Origin: JAEUHM01 sp964538625 | Lineage (GTDB): Bacteria; Verrucomicrobiota; Verrucomicrobiia; Verrucomicrobiales; Verrucomicrobiaceae | DNA: 64,000 nucleotides | Direction of reading: 5' to 3' | NCBI GenBank assembly: GCA_964538625.1 | Contig: CAZIGH010000011.1 | Coordinates: 1 to 64,000, forward strand | Shown: one piece after another, positions 33,990-43,090 of the stretch | Layout of the letters: every line of letters starts with the position of its first letter | Numbering within the stretch: position 1 is the first letter of the stretch | Position numbers and translations under genes: made by a program | Notes under the pieces: generated by a model | Told to the model about the DNA's origin: nothing | Database searches by the model: none | What the model saw: the letters and a program-made list of their open reading frames with translations, nothing else

Positions 33990-35855
33990 ATGGCTGATTT
34001 CATTTACCCTGTTGTCTATGATGTGATCGTTTGTGGCGGAGGACATGCCGGTGCGGAGGCCGCTGCGGCGTCGGCGCGCTTGGGAGCTCGCACTGCGATG
34101 CTCACGCAGAATCTGGACACCGTCGGCCAGATGTCTTGCAACCCTGCGATTGGCGGTCTTGCGAAGGGACACGTGGTGCGGGAGATCGACGCCCTTGGGG
34201 GTCTGATGGCGATAAACACAGACCAGACGGGCATTCAGTTTCGCATGTTGAATGCGAAGAAGGGTCCGAGTGTTCAGGCACCGCGTGCGCAGTGCGACAA
34301 GAAGGCGTATCAGTTTCGTCTGAAATGGGTTTTGGAGAATCTGCCGAACCTGGATCTTCATCAGGGCAATGCGGCTGAGTTGATGGTCGAATCGGATCGG
34401 GTGGTCGGCGTGCGGACAACCCTGGGCGTGGTGTATCGGTGCCGTGCGGCGGTGATCTGTTCGGGAACCTTCATGCGGGGTTTGATGCATGTGGGACATC
34501 AGAATCAATCCGGTGGACGGATGGGGGATAGCGTATCCACGCTTTCGGATAGTCTGCGTCATCTTGGATTTGAGGTGAGACGTTTCAAAACGGGTACACC
34601 GTGTCGGTTGAATGGGCGGAGTATCGACTTCAGTCGGTGTGAGCCGCAGGAAGGAGATACTCCCCCACACCGGTTTAGTTACCTTTCGGGCATCCTTGAG
34701 GGGTCGAGGGGTCTTTTTGACCTTAACGAATGGAGGCCCAATTTGTTCCACGTGGAACAAATTCCCTGTTGGGTGACCTACACTTCCACGACGACGCACG
34801 ACATCATTCGCGCCAACCTGGACAAGTCACCCATGTACTCCGGCCGTATCGAGGGCGTTGGCCCACGCTACTGCCCATCCATCGAAGACAAGGTGGTTCG
34901 CTTTGCAGACAAGGATCGGCACCAGGTTTTTCTGGAACCGGAAGGTCGCCACACCAACGAGTACTACGTTAACGGTGTTTCGACCTCCCTACCATTCGAG
35001 GTCCAGCTGGAGTTCATTCGTTCCATCCCGGCACTCGAGCAGGCAGAGATCATTCGACCAGGCTATGCCGTCGAATACGATTACTGTCCCCCCACCCAAC
35101 TCCATCCTACGCTGGAAACCAAACGCATCGGAGGACTCTTCTTCGCCGGACAAATCAACGGCACCTCGGGATATGAAGAGGCTGCTGGACAGGGTTTGAT
35201 CGCCGGTGCCAATGCCGCGCTTGCTCAAGCCGGTAAACCGAGTCTGACCCTCTCCCGCAACGAATCCTATCTGGGTGTGATGGTGGATGATCTGGTGACC
35301 AAAGGCACCTCCGAACCCTATCGCCTGTTCACGAGTCGCGCGGAACACCGTCTTCTGCTTCGTCAGGACAACTGCGACCTTCGTCTCACCCCCGAAGCAG
35401 CCGAGCTCGGATTGATCGACCCCCTCCGTCTGCGCCACACTGAAGCCAAAGCCAAACAACTCGCCGAGGCGAACCGTTATGTCCACGAGACAAGCCTTGC
35501 AGGTGTCCGACTGGAGCGCTGGATACGCCGACCCGAAAATGAGCCCTCCCAGCTTCCTGCGGAGCATCGGGCCAAGTTCAGCGAGGAAGTTTGGGCCATC
35601 CTATTCAATGACCTCAAATACGAAGGATACATCTCCCGCCAAACCATGCTCGTAGAGCGAACCGCTCGGATGGAAGAAAAAAAACTGCCCCCTACTCTTG
35701 ATTACTCCACCATCCGCGGACTGAAAAAGGAAGCGCAGCTCCGGCTCGATGCCGCTCGCCCTACCACCCTCGGGCAAGCGGCCCGATTGCAAGGCGTCAC
35801 CCCGGCAGACATCGCGTTGCTGACCATCCTGCTGAAAAAGACGGACGGCGGATGA
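33990..35855 (+). CDS. mnmG: tRNA uridine 5-carboxymethylaminomethyl modification enzyme
   Basis: The 621-residue FAD enzyme works with MnmE to modify U34 of several tRNAs. The FAD motif GGGHAGAEAA lies at about residues 13-22. NPAIGGLAKG, the CGTFMRG-like Cys region (SGTFMRGLMHVG), KTGTPCR and the C-terminal PFRLFTSRAEHRLLLRQDN-like motif (PYRLFTSRAEHRLLLRQDN) follow. Near residue 253 the sequence LFHVEQIPCWVTY is encoded by an in-frame parS site. Codon use changes at that point: before it codons end mostly in G/T, after it in C. An intact, complete gene despite this switch. Confidence 0.97.
   Translation: MADFIYPVVYDVIVCGGGHAGAEAAAASARLGARTAMLTQNLDTVGQMSCNPAIGGLAKGHVVREIDALGGLMAINTDQTGIQFRMLNAKKGPSVQAPRAQCDKKAYQFRLKWVLENLPNLDLHQGNAAELMVESDRVVGVRTTLGVVYRCRAAVICSGTFMRGLMHVGHQNQSGGRMGDSVSTLSDSLRHLGFEVRRFKTGTPCRLNGRSIDFSRCEPQEGDTPPHRFSYLSGILEGSRGLFDLNEWRPNLFHVEQIPCWVTYTSTTTHDIIRANLDKSPMYSGRIEGVGPRYCPSIEDKVVRFADKDRHQVFLEPEGRHTNEYYVNGVSTSLPFEVQLEFIRSIPALEQAEIIRPGYAVEYDYCPPTQLHPTLETKRIGGLFFAGQINGTSGYEEAAGQGLIAGANAALAQAGKPSLTLSRNESYLGVMVDDLVTKGTSEPYRLFTSRAEHRLLLRQDNCDLRLTPEAAELGLIDPLRLRHTEAKAKQLAEANRYVHETSLAGVRLERWIRRPENEPSQLPAEHRAKFSEEVWAILFNDLKYEGYISRQTMLVERTARMEEKKLPPTLDYSTIRGLKKEAQLRLDAARPTTLGQAARLQGVTPADIALLTILLKKTDGG
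34744..34759. other. parS centromere-like site 2 inside mnmG
   Basis: The identical 16-bp palindrome tgttccacgtggaaca occurs in frame within mnmG, where it encodes LFHVEQ. It lies 840 bp from the first site. The G/C strand bias of the gene reverses at this point. ParB is expected to load here and spread. The placement inside coding sequence in the middle of a conserved enzyme means the palindrome is kept under protein constraint as well. Confidence 0.9.
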
Positions 35856-36026
35856 GCCTGGTGAACCCCTTCGGGGCCGTAAGTCGAGAGGCGCTTGATC
35901 TTGCCGATGGCCCCAAGTCGCCAGCCTCAAAAGCCACCATCTGGATCCGCACCCACCGCGCCCACGAATACGTCACCACGCGGACTGGTCAGCTCAAAGG
36001 CCGAAACCATCCACGAGTTGGCAACC

Positions 36027-36983
36027 TCAAACCGCCCGCGCCACCCCCCCGGCTAGTGCCCCCTGGAAGTCCTCGTAAGCTGCGGCGAGTCCCTCGCGGA
36101 GACCAATCTTCGGCATCCAGCCCAGCGCCTTCATGCGGTTGACATCCATCAGCTTTCGAGGCGTGCCATCGGGCTTGCTCGTGTCAAATCGGAGTCTGCC
36201 CTGATAGCCCACTACTTCAGAGACCAGCGCTGCCAACTCGCCGATCGGCAGGTCCTCACCCGACCCGATGTTCACCCAGTCTGGTGGATCCGCCGTCTCC
36301 AGCAGATGCAAGCAACCCTGAGCTAGGTCATCCACATGCAAGAACTCCCGTCGTGGTGTGCCCGTGCCCCACACGACCACCTCCGGAGCACCTTGCAACT
36401 TTGCTTCATGAAAGCGCCGGATCAGTGCGGGAATCACGTGCGAGTTTTCAGGATGGTAGTTGTCGCCCGGGCCGTAGAGATTGGTCGGCATGGCAGAGTG
36501 GTAGAGCACGCCGTGCTGCGAACGATAATGTTGGCAAAGCTTTAAGCCGGCAATTTTTGCAATCGCATACGCTTCGTTGGTCTTTTCCAGGGGAGAGGTG
36601 AGAAGGCATTCCTCCGTCATCGGTTGTGGTGCCTCCCGCGGATAAATGCACGAGCTTCCGAGAAAGAGCACCCTCTTCACTCCGGCCCTGAAACTCCCAT
36701 GAACAAGGTTGGCCGCAATCATGAGGTTCTCGTAAATGAAGTCCGCCGGATACGTGTTGTTGGCATGAATGCCTCCTACCTTAGCTGCGGCCACGATCAC
36801 TACGCCTGGGCGATGTGTCTGCAAGTAGTCCTCCACCTCCCTCTGGCGGGTAAGGTCAAGCTCCGAACGGGATGCCGTCAGAAGATCCTTTGCGCCCGCA
36901 CTTTCGAAGGCCCGCACCAATGCGCTGCCCACCATGCCGCGATGACCCGTGATGAAAACCCGATCCGAAAATGAAAATGCCAT
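36027..36983 (-). CDS. fcl: GDP-L-fucose synthase
   Basis: The 318-residue epimerase/reductase makes GDP-L-fucose from GDP-4-keto-6-deoxymannose. The NADP motif GHRGMVGSALVRAF starts near residue 13. The SDR-type catalytic Ser (GSSCIYP) and Tyr-x3-Lys (AYAIAKIAG) are present, and NLYGPGDNYHPENSHVIPALI is a family hallmark. GDP-mannose dehydratase (gmd) is not in the window. Divergent from rfbB, so this block supplies activated 6-deoxy-sugars for surface polysaccharide. Confidence 0.95.
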   Translation of the reverse strand: MAFSFSDRVFITGHRGMVGSALVRAFESAGAKDLLTASRSELDLTRQREVEDYLQTHRPGVVIVAAAKVGGIHANNTYPADFIYENLMIAANLVHGSFRAGVKRVLFLGSSCIYPREAPQPMTEECLLTSPLEKTNEAYAIAKIAGLKLCQHYRSQHGVLYHSAMPTNLYGPGDNYHPENSHVIPALIRRFHEAKLQGAPEVVVWGTGTPRREFLHVDDLAQGCLHLLETADPPDWVNIGSGEDLPIGELAALVSEVVGYQGRLRFDTSKPDGTPRKLMDVNRMKALGWMPKIGLREGLAAAYEDFQGALAGGVARAV

Positions 36984-37164
36984 GTGAACGAAAGAAAAGC
37001 CGCCGCACGTTCCAACGTGCCTGACGAATCAGCAAGGTAAACTTCGCAATCCAACTCCTACTTCCATGACTTACGCACTTCTCTGAATCAACTGGCTGCC
37101 TGTCAGTTCAGATTGGAGTTGCCCAACGCCCGACCTCCCCTACTCTCTCCGCCCACTTCCAACC

Positions 37165-38250
37165 ATGCCAGCTCTTCGCATACTTGTCACCGGCGGTGCC
37201 GGCTTTATCGGCTCCAATCTCGTCCACTACCTCCTGGGTGATGCTGCCACAGACCTCGGCGTCCAGGTGGGCAAAGTCATCAACCTCGACAAGCTCACCT
37301 ATGCGGGAAATCCGGCCAATCTTAAGGCTCTGGCAGGCGACGAACGCCATCTCCTGGTGCAGGGTGACATCCTAGACAGCGAACTCGTGGGCAAACTCCT
37401 CCGCGAGCATGAGATCAATGCCGTCATGCACCTGGCTGCCGAGAGCCACGTGGACCGCAGTATTGATGGACCAGAGGCCTTTATCATGACCAACTTCGTA
37501 GGTACGTTTCGGTTACTGGACGCCGCCCGCCACTACTGGAAAGAGCGCACCTCGGCTGGCCATGAGGACTTCCGCTTCCTCCACGTCAGCACCGATGAAG
37601 TGTATGGCAGCCTGTCCATGACCGATCCAGCATTTGCGGAAACCAACCCCTACCAGCCGAACAGCCCCTACTCTGCCAGCAAGGCAGGCAGCGACCATCT
37701 AGCCCGAGCTTACGTACATACTTATGGCATGCCCATCGTAACGACGAACTGCTCGAACAACTACGGACCCTACCAGTTTCCTGAAAAGCTCATCCCGCTC
37801 ATGATTCAAAAGATCCTGCGTGGCGAAAAGCTCCCTGTCTATGGCGATGGCAGCAACGTGCGTGACTGGCTCTATGTCGAGGATCATGCCCGCGGCCTGG
37901 CCCTTGCGCTGGTGAAGGGCCGTGTCGGCGAGACCTATAACATAGGCGGCAAGTGCGAGATGAAAAACATCGAAGTCGTCCACGCACTGATCAACGCGGT
38001 GAACGCCGCCAAGCCCAACCTCAACCGCACGGCGGAAGACCTCATCACCTACGTCAAGGATCGCCCCGGCCACGACCATCGCTACGCCATCAACTGCGAA
38101 AAAATCGAGAACGAACTCGGCTGGACCCCCCGCGAAACCTTCAGCACCGGCATCCAGCGCACCGTGCAGTGGTATCTCGACAACGAGCAGTGGATCGCCG
38201 ACATCCAAAGTGGAAACTACCAGTTGGAGCGCCTGGGCAACGCCGCCTAA
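37165..38250 (+). CDS. rfbB: dTDP-glucose 4,6-dehydratase
   Basis: The 361-residue NAD-dependent dehydratase makes dTDP-4-keto-6-deoxyglucose, the precursor of dTDP-rhamnose and other deoxysugars. The Rossmann motif GGAGFIGSNLV lies near residues 9-19. LAAESHVDRSI and the catalytic STDEVYGSL and YSASKAGSDHL motifs are present, as is the late KDRPGHDHRYAI. rfbA/C/D are not in the window. It probably supports the same envelope polysaccharide as fcl and the glycosyl-phosphotransferase downstream. Confidence 0.95.
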   Translation: MPALRILVTGGAGFIGSNLVHYLLGDAATDLGVQVGKVINLDKLTYAGNPANLKALAGDERHLLVQGDILDSELVGKLLREHEINAVMHLAAESHVDRSIDGPEAFIMTNFVGTFRLLDAARHYWKERTSAGHEDFRFLHVSTDEVYGSLSMTDPAFAETNPYQPNSPYSASKAGSDHLARAYVHTYGMPIVTTNCSNNYGPYQFPEKLIPLMIQKILRGEKLPVYGDGSNVRDWLYVEDHARGLALALVKGRVGETYNIGGKCEMKNIEVVHALINAVNAAKPNLNRTAEDLITYVKDRPGHDHRYAINCEKIENELGWTPRETFSTGIQRTVQWYLDNEQWIADIQSGNYQLERLGNAA

Positions 38251-38650
38251 ATCAGCGGCCGAAGGCACTGCGCGCCCCCAGTAATGTTCCTCGGGCGAGA
38301 GAGCATCAGAAAGAGATTTGCGTGCAAAGGGAAGAGCGGAGCCGTGCATGACTCGGAGCGGCGCTTCGTATCGAATCCTGACCTTGATGCGCACGCGTTC
38401 CGAGAAGCCTACCAAGCGACTATCACTGCGCTCCCGCTCATCTTGAGCCGAAACCCCAACGACCACCGGCCACGGTGAAGTCTCATCCCGTCGATAAGCG
38501 AACGGACACGACCAGGAATCAACCGATCCACAAGAGGAGTGCGGCGCGGTCTTGAACCACAGACTGTCAAGCCGCAGCGAATTAATCCACAAACCACAAT
38601 CCTAACAACAACCATATTGAGAAATACAACTATTATGATATTTTGCTGGA
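38251..38650. other. Intergenic region upstream of the sugar transferase
   Basis: No gene was found; short open frames lack motifs. The stretch holds a short palindrome CACCGgccaCGGTG at 38464-38477 and an A/T-rich patch at 38580-38645 (aaccatattgagaaatac) that may carry the promoter of the sugar-phosphate transferase gene. No repeat of the 95-bp family was seen here. Confidence 0.4.
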
Positions 38651-40171
38651 ATGACCGAGCTGTCACCGCCTGCCATTCACCCAACCCACCCCACTTCCTT
38701 CCCCCCTAAGGGAAGCGTCGGAGGCGATGCCCTGAACCGTGATCCATCCACGACCGCCTCGGCCCACATACCCCGCGTCAACCAGCATGGAGCCCACCGA
38801 TTGGTCATCTTTGCAGTGATCGTGGACTTCATGATGGCGTGTTGTGCGGCGGCCGTCGCCTTTTGGGTTCGATTCCAGATGCTGAATGAAATCGGCTACT
38901 TTGAGCTTCAGACCATGGATGAATACCTGGTGCATTTGCTTCTCGGCAGCATCACCCTGGTCGCCATCCTAGCTTGGCGAGGCGTGTACCGACGGGAAAT
39001 GCTCCTCCAGTATCGGCGGAGCCAGCGGCAGATCATCAAAGGTGTCATTCTTTGGACGCTGGGCTTCCTGCTCATGGCCCTCGCCTTTCACATCGAGCCG
39101 CCCATCTCCCGCATTTTCATGGCGGTGAACGGACTTGTGACCTTACCCATCCTGCTGATGTGGAGGGCTTGGTTCAACAGCCAGCTTCACAAGCCGGAGC
39201 GAATCGCCGCACTGAAGCAGCGTGCCATCGTCATTGGCGACTGGCAAGATGCGGGTGACCTGCAGCGCCGCTTCAGCGAGTCACCGGAAGAAGCGGTGGA
39301 CCTCATCGGCTGGGTGCGCACCGGAGAACTCATCAAGGGCCTAAACCCCAAGGTGCCTTGCCTTGGAACGCTGCCCGAGCTGGAGGCCATCTTGGCGCAC
39401 CACCCTGCGGACATGGTCATCCTAGCAGACCTCAGCGGACCCAGGGAGCAGTCCGTGCAAATAGCCAATCTGTGCGAGCGCGAGATGATCAGCTTCAAAA
39501 TCATCCCTTCCTGCTTCCGCATCTTCCAGTCCGGGCTTCAACTTGAGACCGTAGCCGGCACACCCGTGGTGGGCGTGAGCAGCCTGCCGCTGGACAACAG
39601 TTTCAATGTCATCCTCAAGCGCATCGTGGATGTGATTGGTGCCACCGTAGGACTCATCCTCTCCGCGCCCATTATGCTGTTCTTTGGCCTGCTGGTTTAT
39701 ATGGAATCCCGCGGGCCCATCTTCTATCGGCAACGACGCACGGGTGCCGACGGGCAGCCTTTCTACATCATCAAGATCCGTTCCATGCGCCTGGATGCCG
39801 AGAAAAACGGCGCTCAGTGGTGCAAGGAAAACGATCCGCGCCGACTGCGAGTAGGCGAGTTCATGCGGAAGTGGAACATCGACGAAGTACCGCAGTTCTG
39901 GAACGTCCTCAAAGGCGAGATGTCACTCGTAGGCCCCAGACCTGAACGACCGGAACTCATCTCCAGCTTCAAGCATCAGATCCCGCACTACAATGCACGA
40001 CACCATGCCAAGCCCGGCATGACGGGATGGGCACAGGTGAATGGCCTTCGCGGAGACACCTCACTCACGGACCGTATCAAGGCAGACCTCTGGTATTTGG
40101 AGAACTGGAATCTGTTGCTCGACTTCCAGGTCATGCTGATGACCTTCTTCAAGCGGGACAACGCATACTGA
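38651..40171 (+). CDS. Undecaprenyl-phosphate sugar phosphotransferase (WcaJ-like)
   Basis: The 506-residue membrane protein starts polysaccharide repeat-unit assembly by moving a sugar-1-phosphate to undecaprenyl phosphate. Four to five N-terminal transmembrane helices (about 50-180) are followed by a Rossmann-like central domain. A C-terminal bacterial sugar transferase domain (about 310-506) has KRIVDVIGATVGLIL, YRQRRTGADGQPFYIIKIRSM, the WNIDEVPQFWNVLKGEMSLV segment and VGPRPERPEL. The family is the exopolysaccharide polyprenyl glycosylphosphotransferase type. The exact sugar is not shown; with rfbB and fcl it fits a surface polysaccharide locus. Confidence 0.93.
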   Translation: MTELSPPAIHPTHPTSFPPKGSVGGDALNRDPSTTASAHIPRVNQHGAHRLVIFAVIVDFMMACCAAAVAFWVRFQMLNEIGYFELQTMDEYLVHLLLGSITLVAILAWRGVYRREMLLQYRRSQRQIIKGVILWTLGFLLMALAFHIEPPISRIFMAVNGLVTLPILLMWRAWFNSQLHKPERIAALKQRAIVIGDWQDAGDLQRRFSESPEEAVDLIGWVRTGELIKGLNPKVPCLGTLPELEAILAHHPADMVILADLSGPREQSVQIANLCEREMISFKIIPSCFRIFQSGLQLETVAGTPVVGVSSLPLDNSFNVILKRIVDVIGATVGLILSAPIMLFFGLLVYMESRGPIFYRQRRTGADGQPFYIIKIRSMRLDAEKNGAQWCKENDPRRLRVGEFMRKWNIDEVPQFWNVLKGEMSLVGPRPERPELISSFKHQIPHYNARHHAKPGMTGWAQVNGLRGDTSLTDRIKADLWYLENWNLLLDFQVMLMTFFKRDNAY

Positions 40172-40227
40172 TTCGCCGACACACCTGGCAGCTAGAAGCC
40201 ATCCGGCCCCGCGTTATCAGGAGCGTC

Positions 40228-41661
40228 ATGCGTCTCCTCGTCCTCATCCTCGCCCTGTGCCCTGGGCTTTTCGCCGCCCAGCCAAACATCCTCATGATTG
40301 TCGTGGATGACTTGCGGCCCGAGTTGAAGTGTTATGGAGCCGAGAAGGTGCACACGCCCCATTTGGATCGACTCGCTTCCCGCAGCCTCCTGTTCACGCG
40401 CGCTTACTGCATGGTTCCCACCTGCGGTGCCTCACGCGCAAGCCTCATGACAAGCATCAGGCCTGCGGCTGATCGTTTCCTCACCCACCTCGCATCCGCT
40501 GAAAAAGAAGCCCCGGGCATTACCACGCTCAACACCCAGCTCAAGCAGCACGGTTACACCACCCTTTCCAATGGCAAAGTGTTTCACCACCCAGAGGACA
40601 ATGCCGCAGGCTGGAGTGAACCCGCCTGGCGGCCAGGTGACAAGGCTCCCACCGCGCCACCAGCCGCACAGCGAAAAAAGGGTGGTGCCAAAGCCAAGTC
40701 AAAGACCGCCTCTGTGCCGAAGGAAGACATGGCCAAATCCCGTGGACGCGCTTACGGCATCTCGGACCTCACCGACGATGAGCACAGCGACGGCCAAGTG
40801 GCCCTCAAGACCATTGCCGACCTACGCCGCATGAAAGAGCGCGGCCAGCCCTTCTTCATCGCCGCAGGCTTCTTCAAGCCCCACCTTCCCTTCATCTGCC
40901 CAAAGAAATACTGGGATCTCTACCCGCCAGGCACCTTCACACTCCCTTCCAACTACCATCCGCCAAAAGATGCGCCAGAAGTCTCCATCCACAACTCTGG
41001 CGAACTGCGTTCCTACGCAGGCATACCCAAAACCGGGCCGCTCCCCGATGACGTGGCGCTAGAGATGATCCGAGGGTACCACGCATGTGTCAGCTTTACC
41101 GACGCTCAAATCGGACGCGTGCTGGAGGAGCTGGATCGCCTTGAACTCACCCAGAACACCATCGTCATCCTATGGGGTGACCACGGCTGGAACCTCGCGG
41201 AGCACACCCTTTGGTGCAAACACAGCTGCTACGAGACCTCCATGCGCGTGCCGCTCATGCTCAGCGTTCCCGGTCACAAAGGTGGCACTCAAACAGCCGC
41301 GTTGACCGAACTCATCGATGTCTATCCCACCCTGTGTGAACTCGCCGACGTGCCCATCCCATCCCACGTCCAAGGCCGCAGCCTCGTGCCGCTCCTCAAC
41401 GACCCCACGCAGCCTTGGAAGACACAGGCCATCGGACGTTTCACCAGCGGTGACACCATCCGCACTGACACGCATCGCTTTACCGAATACTCCAGCCGAA
41501 ACGAAGGCCCCTTCGCTCGCATGTTGTATGACCATCGCACCGACCCGGATGAAAACATCAACATCAGCGAGCAGGTCGGCCAGTCCTCCATCGTCGAGGA
41601 ACTCACTACCCGACTGCGCGAAGGCAAAGGTAAACCCGGCGACTTACCGAAGAGAAGATAG
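40228..41661 (+). CDS. Sulfatase, iduronate-2-sulfatase-like
   Basis: The 477-residue exported sulfatase has signal peptide MRLLVLILALCPGLFAA and metal ligands IVVDDLR (about 24-30). The formylglycine motif CGASR at residues 66-70 is of the CxASR form processed by formylglycine-generating enzyme. Later ligands lie in WGDHGWNLAEH and KHSCYET. A Lys/Ala-rich insert near residues 155-175 (QRKKGGAKAKSKTAS) is unusual. It resembles iduronate-2-sulfatase-type enzymes of Planctomycetes and Verrucomicrobia, which desulfate polysaccharides such as fucoidan. It starts 57 bp after the sugar-transferase gene. Confidence 0.92.
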   Translation: MRLLVLILALCPGLFAAQPNILMIVVDDLRPELKCYGAEKVHTPHLDRLASRSLLFTRAYCMVPTCGASRASLMTSIRPAADRFLTHLASAEKEAPGITTLNTQLKQHGYTTLSNGKVFHHPEDNAAGWSEPAWRPGDKAPTAPPAAQRKKGGAKAKSKTASVPKEDMAKSRGRAYGISDLTDDEHSDGQVALKTIADLRRMKERGQPFFIAAGFFKPHLPFICPKKYWDLYPPGTFTLPSNYHPPKDAPEVSIHNSGELRSYAGIPKTGPLPDDVALEMIRGYHACVSFTDAQIGRVLEELDRLELTQNTIVILWGDHGWNLAEHTLWCKHSCYETSMRVPLMLSVPGHKGGTQTAALTELIDVYPTLCELADVPIPSHVQGRSLVPLLNDPTQPWKTQAIGRFTSGDTIRTDTHRFTEYSSRNEGPFARMLYDHRTDPDENINISEQVGQSSIVEELTTRLREGKGKPGDLPKRR

Positions 41662-41667
41662 CCCCGC

Positions 41668-42588
41668 TCAGGGCCGATGTTTTTCAAACGTCTTCTGGTG
41701 ATGCCGCATGATGTCATCTCCCTTCACATCATAGCTCCCCGTGGCCGTATGCGGCACATCGGGAATGGCTAGGAACTCATGCGCTATGCCCAACTCCTTA
41801 AGGTAGGCGGAATACTGCACGTTAAACTCGTAGTTGAAGCACTTCGTTCCGTCCCAGATGAGAATACTCAATGACGGAGCATCCTTGCGCTGGGCGTATG
41901 CACGCGCCAGATCCCATGTGTTGTAACCAAGAGGAAGGAAACGAAGGCTCTCGCTCTCGTAACCCTCGTTTTCCTGGATGTGTTTCTCCGGTCCATAGCC
42001 CGAGCCACCGGGTGCCACCGAGAGAAAAAGCTCAGGATGCTTGAACATGATGCGCGTTGTCCCTCGTCCGCCTTGGGAGTAGCCCTCCAGCGCACGCCCT
42101 TCACGCGTGCTCCAAGTTCGATAGGTGGCATCGATGTGCGGTACCAGCTCCTTCACGAACACACTCTCACCCATGCCATGCTTCACCTCCGGCATGTCAT
42201 ACCAACTCACCGGACCGCCATTGGGAAACACATAGATGGTCGGCTTGATGGTGCCCTTCTTGATGGCCGCATCCACGTAGCCGGCCAGACGCACGCTCTT
42301 GTTTTCCGCGCCCGGCCTGCCGCCGTGCAGATGATACACCACCGGATACCTTTCCTGGCCCGCTTCGTAACCCGGCGGCAGGTAGATGTAGTAGCCCACG
42401 TCGATCCCCATAGACGCGCTCTTGAAGCTGGCGTGCTTCACGCCTTCCGGTAGAGCCTTCCTAGCCCCTTGCTCATTCTGCACAGGTGCCACCCAAGAGA
42501 ACGCTGGCTCTGACCTCGACTTCTTCTGCTGCGCATGGACATCGAAAAAGGAGACAGCAAGCAGGCAGAGGACCAGTATAGACTTCAT
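41668..42588 (-). CDS. Exported esterase, alpha/beta hydrolase (esterase D-like)
   Basis: The 306-residue protein has signal peptide MKSILVLCLLAVSFFDVHAQ and an alpha/beta hydrolase core. VVYHLHGGRPG is the oxyanion loop and EGYSQGGRG carries the nucleophile Ser. The His may be in PDVPHTATGSY. It resembles the putative esterase D/feruloyl-esterase-like family (CE1). Converges on the sulfatase gene with a 6-bp gap, so the pair may act on the same polymer. Confidence 0.85.
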   Translation of the reverse strand: MKSILVLCLLAVSFFDVHAQQKKSRSEPAFSWVAPVQNEQGARKALPEGVKHASFKSASMGIDVGYYIYLPPGYEAGQERYPVVYHLHGGRPGAENKSVRLAGYVDAAIKKGTIKPTIYVFPNGGPVSWYDMPEVKHGMGESVFVKELVPHIDATYRTWSTREGRALEGYSQGGRGTTRIMFKHPELFLSVAPGGSGYGPEKHIQENEGYESESLRFLPLGYNTWDLARAYAQRKDAPSLSILIWDGTKCFNYEFNVQYSAYLKELGIAHEFLAIPDVPHTATGSYDVKGDDIMRHHQKTFEKHRP

Positions 42589-42639
42589 GAGACGAGTGAG
42601 TGTGAACCCCATGAACGCGGCCCACTTCACAATCCTGCA

Positions 42640-43074
42640 TCAACGTGTCCCCTCATCCAGTCTGCCAGCCGCGTATGCCTCGAACACCCGGCGTATCTCA
42701 TCCCGCACACGACGGAAGACCGCCATCTGCTCCTCTTCGCTGCCCGTGGCATGAGCGGGATCATCAAAACCCCAGTGGTGACGGTTCAACTGACCAGGAA
42801 AAACGGGGCAGGCTTGGTCAGCGTTTCCGCATACTGTGATGACCGTTTCCACAGGGTGGCTCAAAAACTCATTGAGGTGTTTGCTGCGGTGACTGCTGAT
42901 GTCGATCCCGATCTCCTGCATGGCCCTGATGGCCAGCGGATGAACGTAACCGGCAGGGTGCGAACCTGCGCTGACGACTTGGAACGAGTCACCCAGCGCG
43001 TGACGCAGAATGCCTTCAGCAAGATGCGAGCGACACGAGTTTCCAGTGCAGAGAATGAGAATGGTGGGCTTCAT
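42640..43074 (-). CDS. arsC: Thioredoxin-linked arsenate reductase
   Basis: The 144-residue low-molecular-weight phosphatase-fold enzyme reduces arsenate to arsenite. The P-loop CTGNSCRS lies at about 9-16 (Cys nucleophile and Arg). The two thioredoxin-exchange Cys are present in TVCGNADQACPVFPG. HHWGFDDPA is typical of the S. aureus pI258 type. The ATG at 43074 is chosen because homology begins at MKPTILILCTG; the frame is open upstream into the aquaporin gene. It follows that gene by 16 bp on the same strand. Confidence 0.92.
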   Translation of the reverse strand: MKPTILILCTGNSCRSHLAEGILRHALGDSFQVVSAGSHPAGYVHPLAIRAMQEIGIDISSHRSKHLNEFLSHPVETVITVCGNADQACPVFPGQLNRHHWGFDDPAHATGSEEEQMAVFRRVRDEIRRVFEAYAAGRLDEGTR

Positions 43075-43090
43075 GAGAAAGGATGAGTGA

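Noticed and set aside
33843..34799. 318-codon open frame antisense to mnmG, containing FHVEQ twice
   Set aside because: It lies opposite a well-conserved mnmG. Its FHVEQ words come from reading the parS palindromes, and it has no recognised motif.
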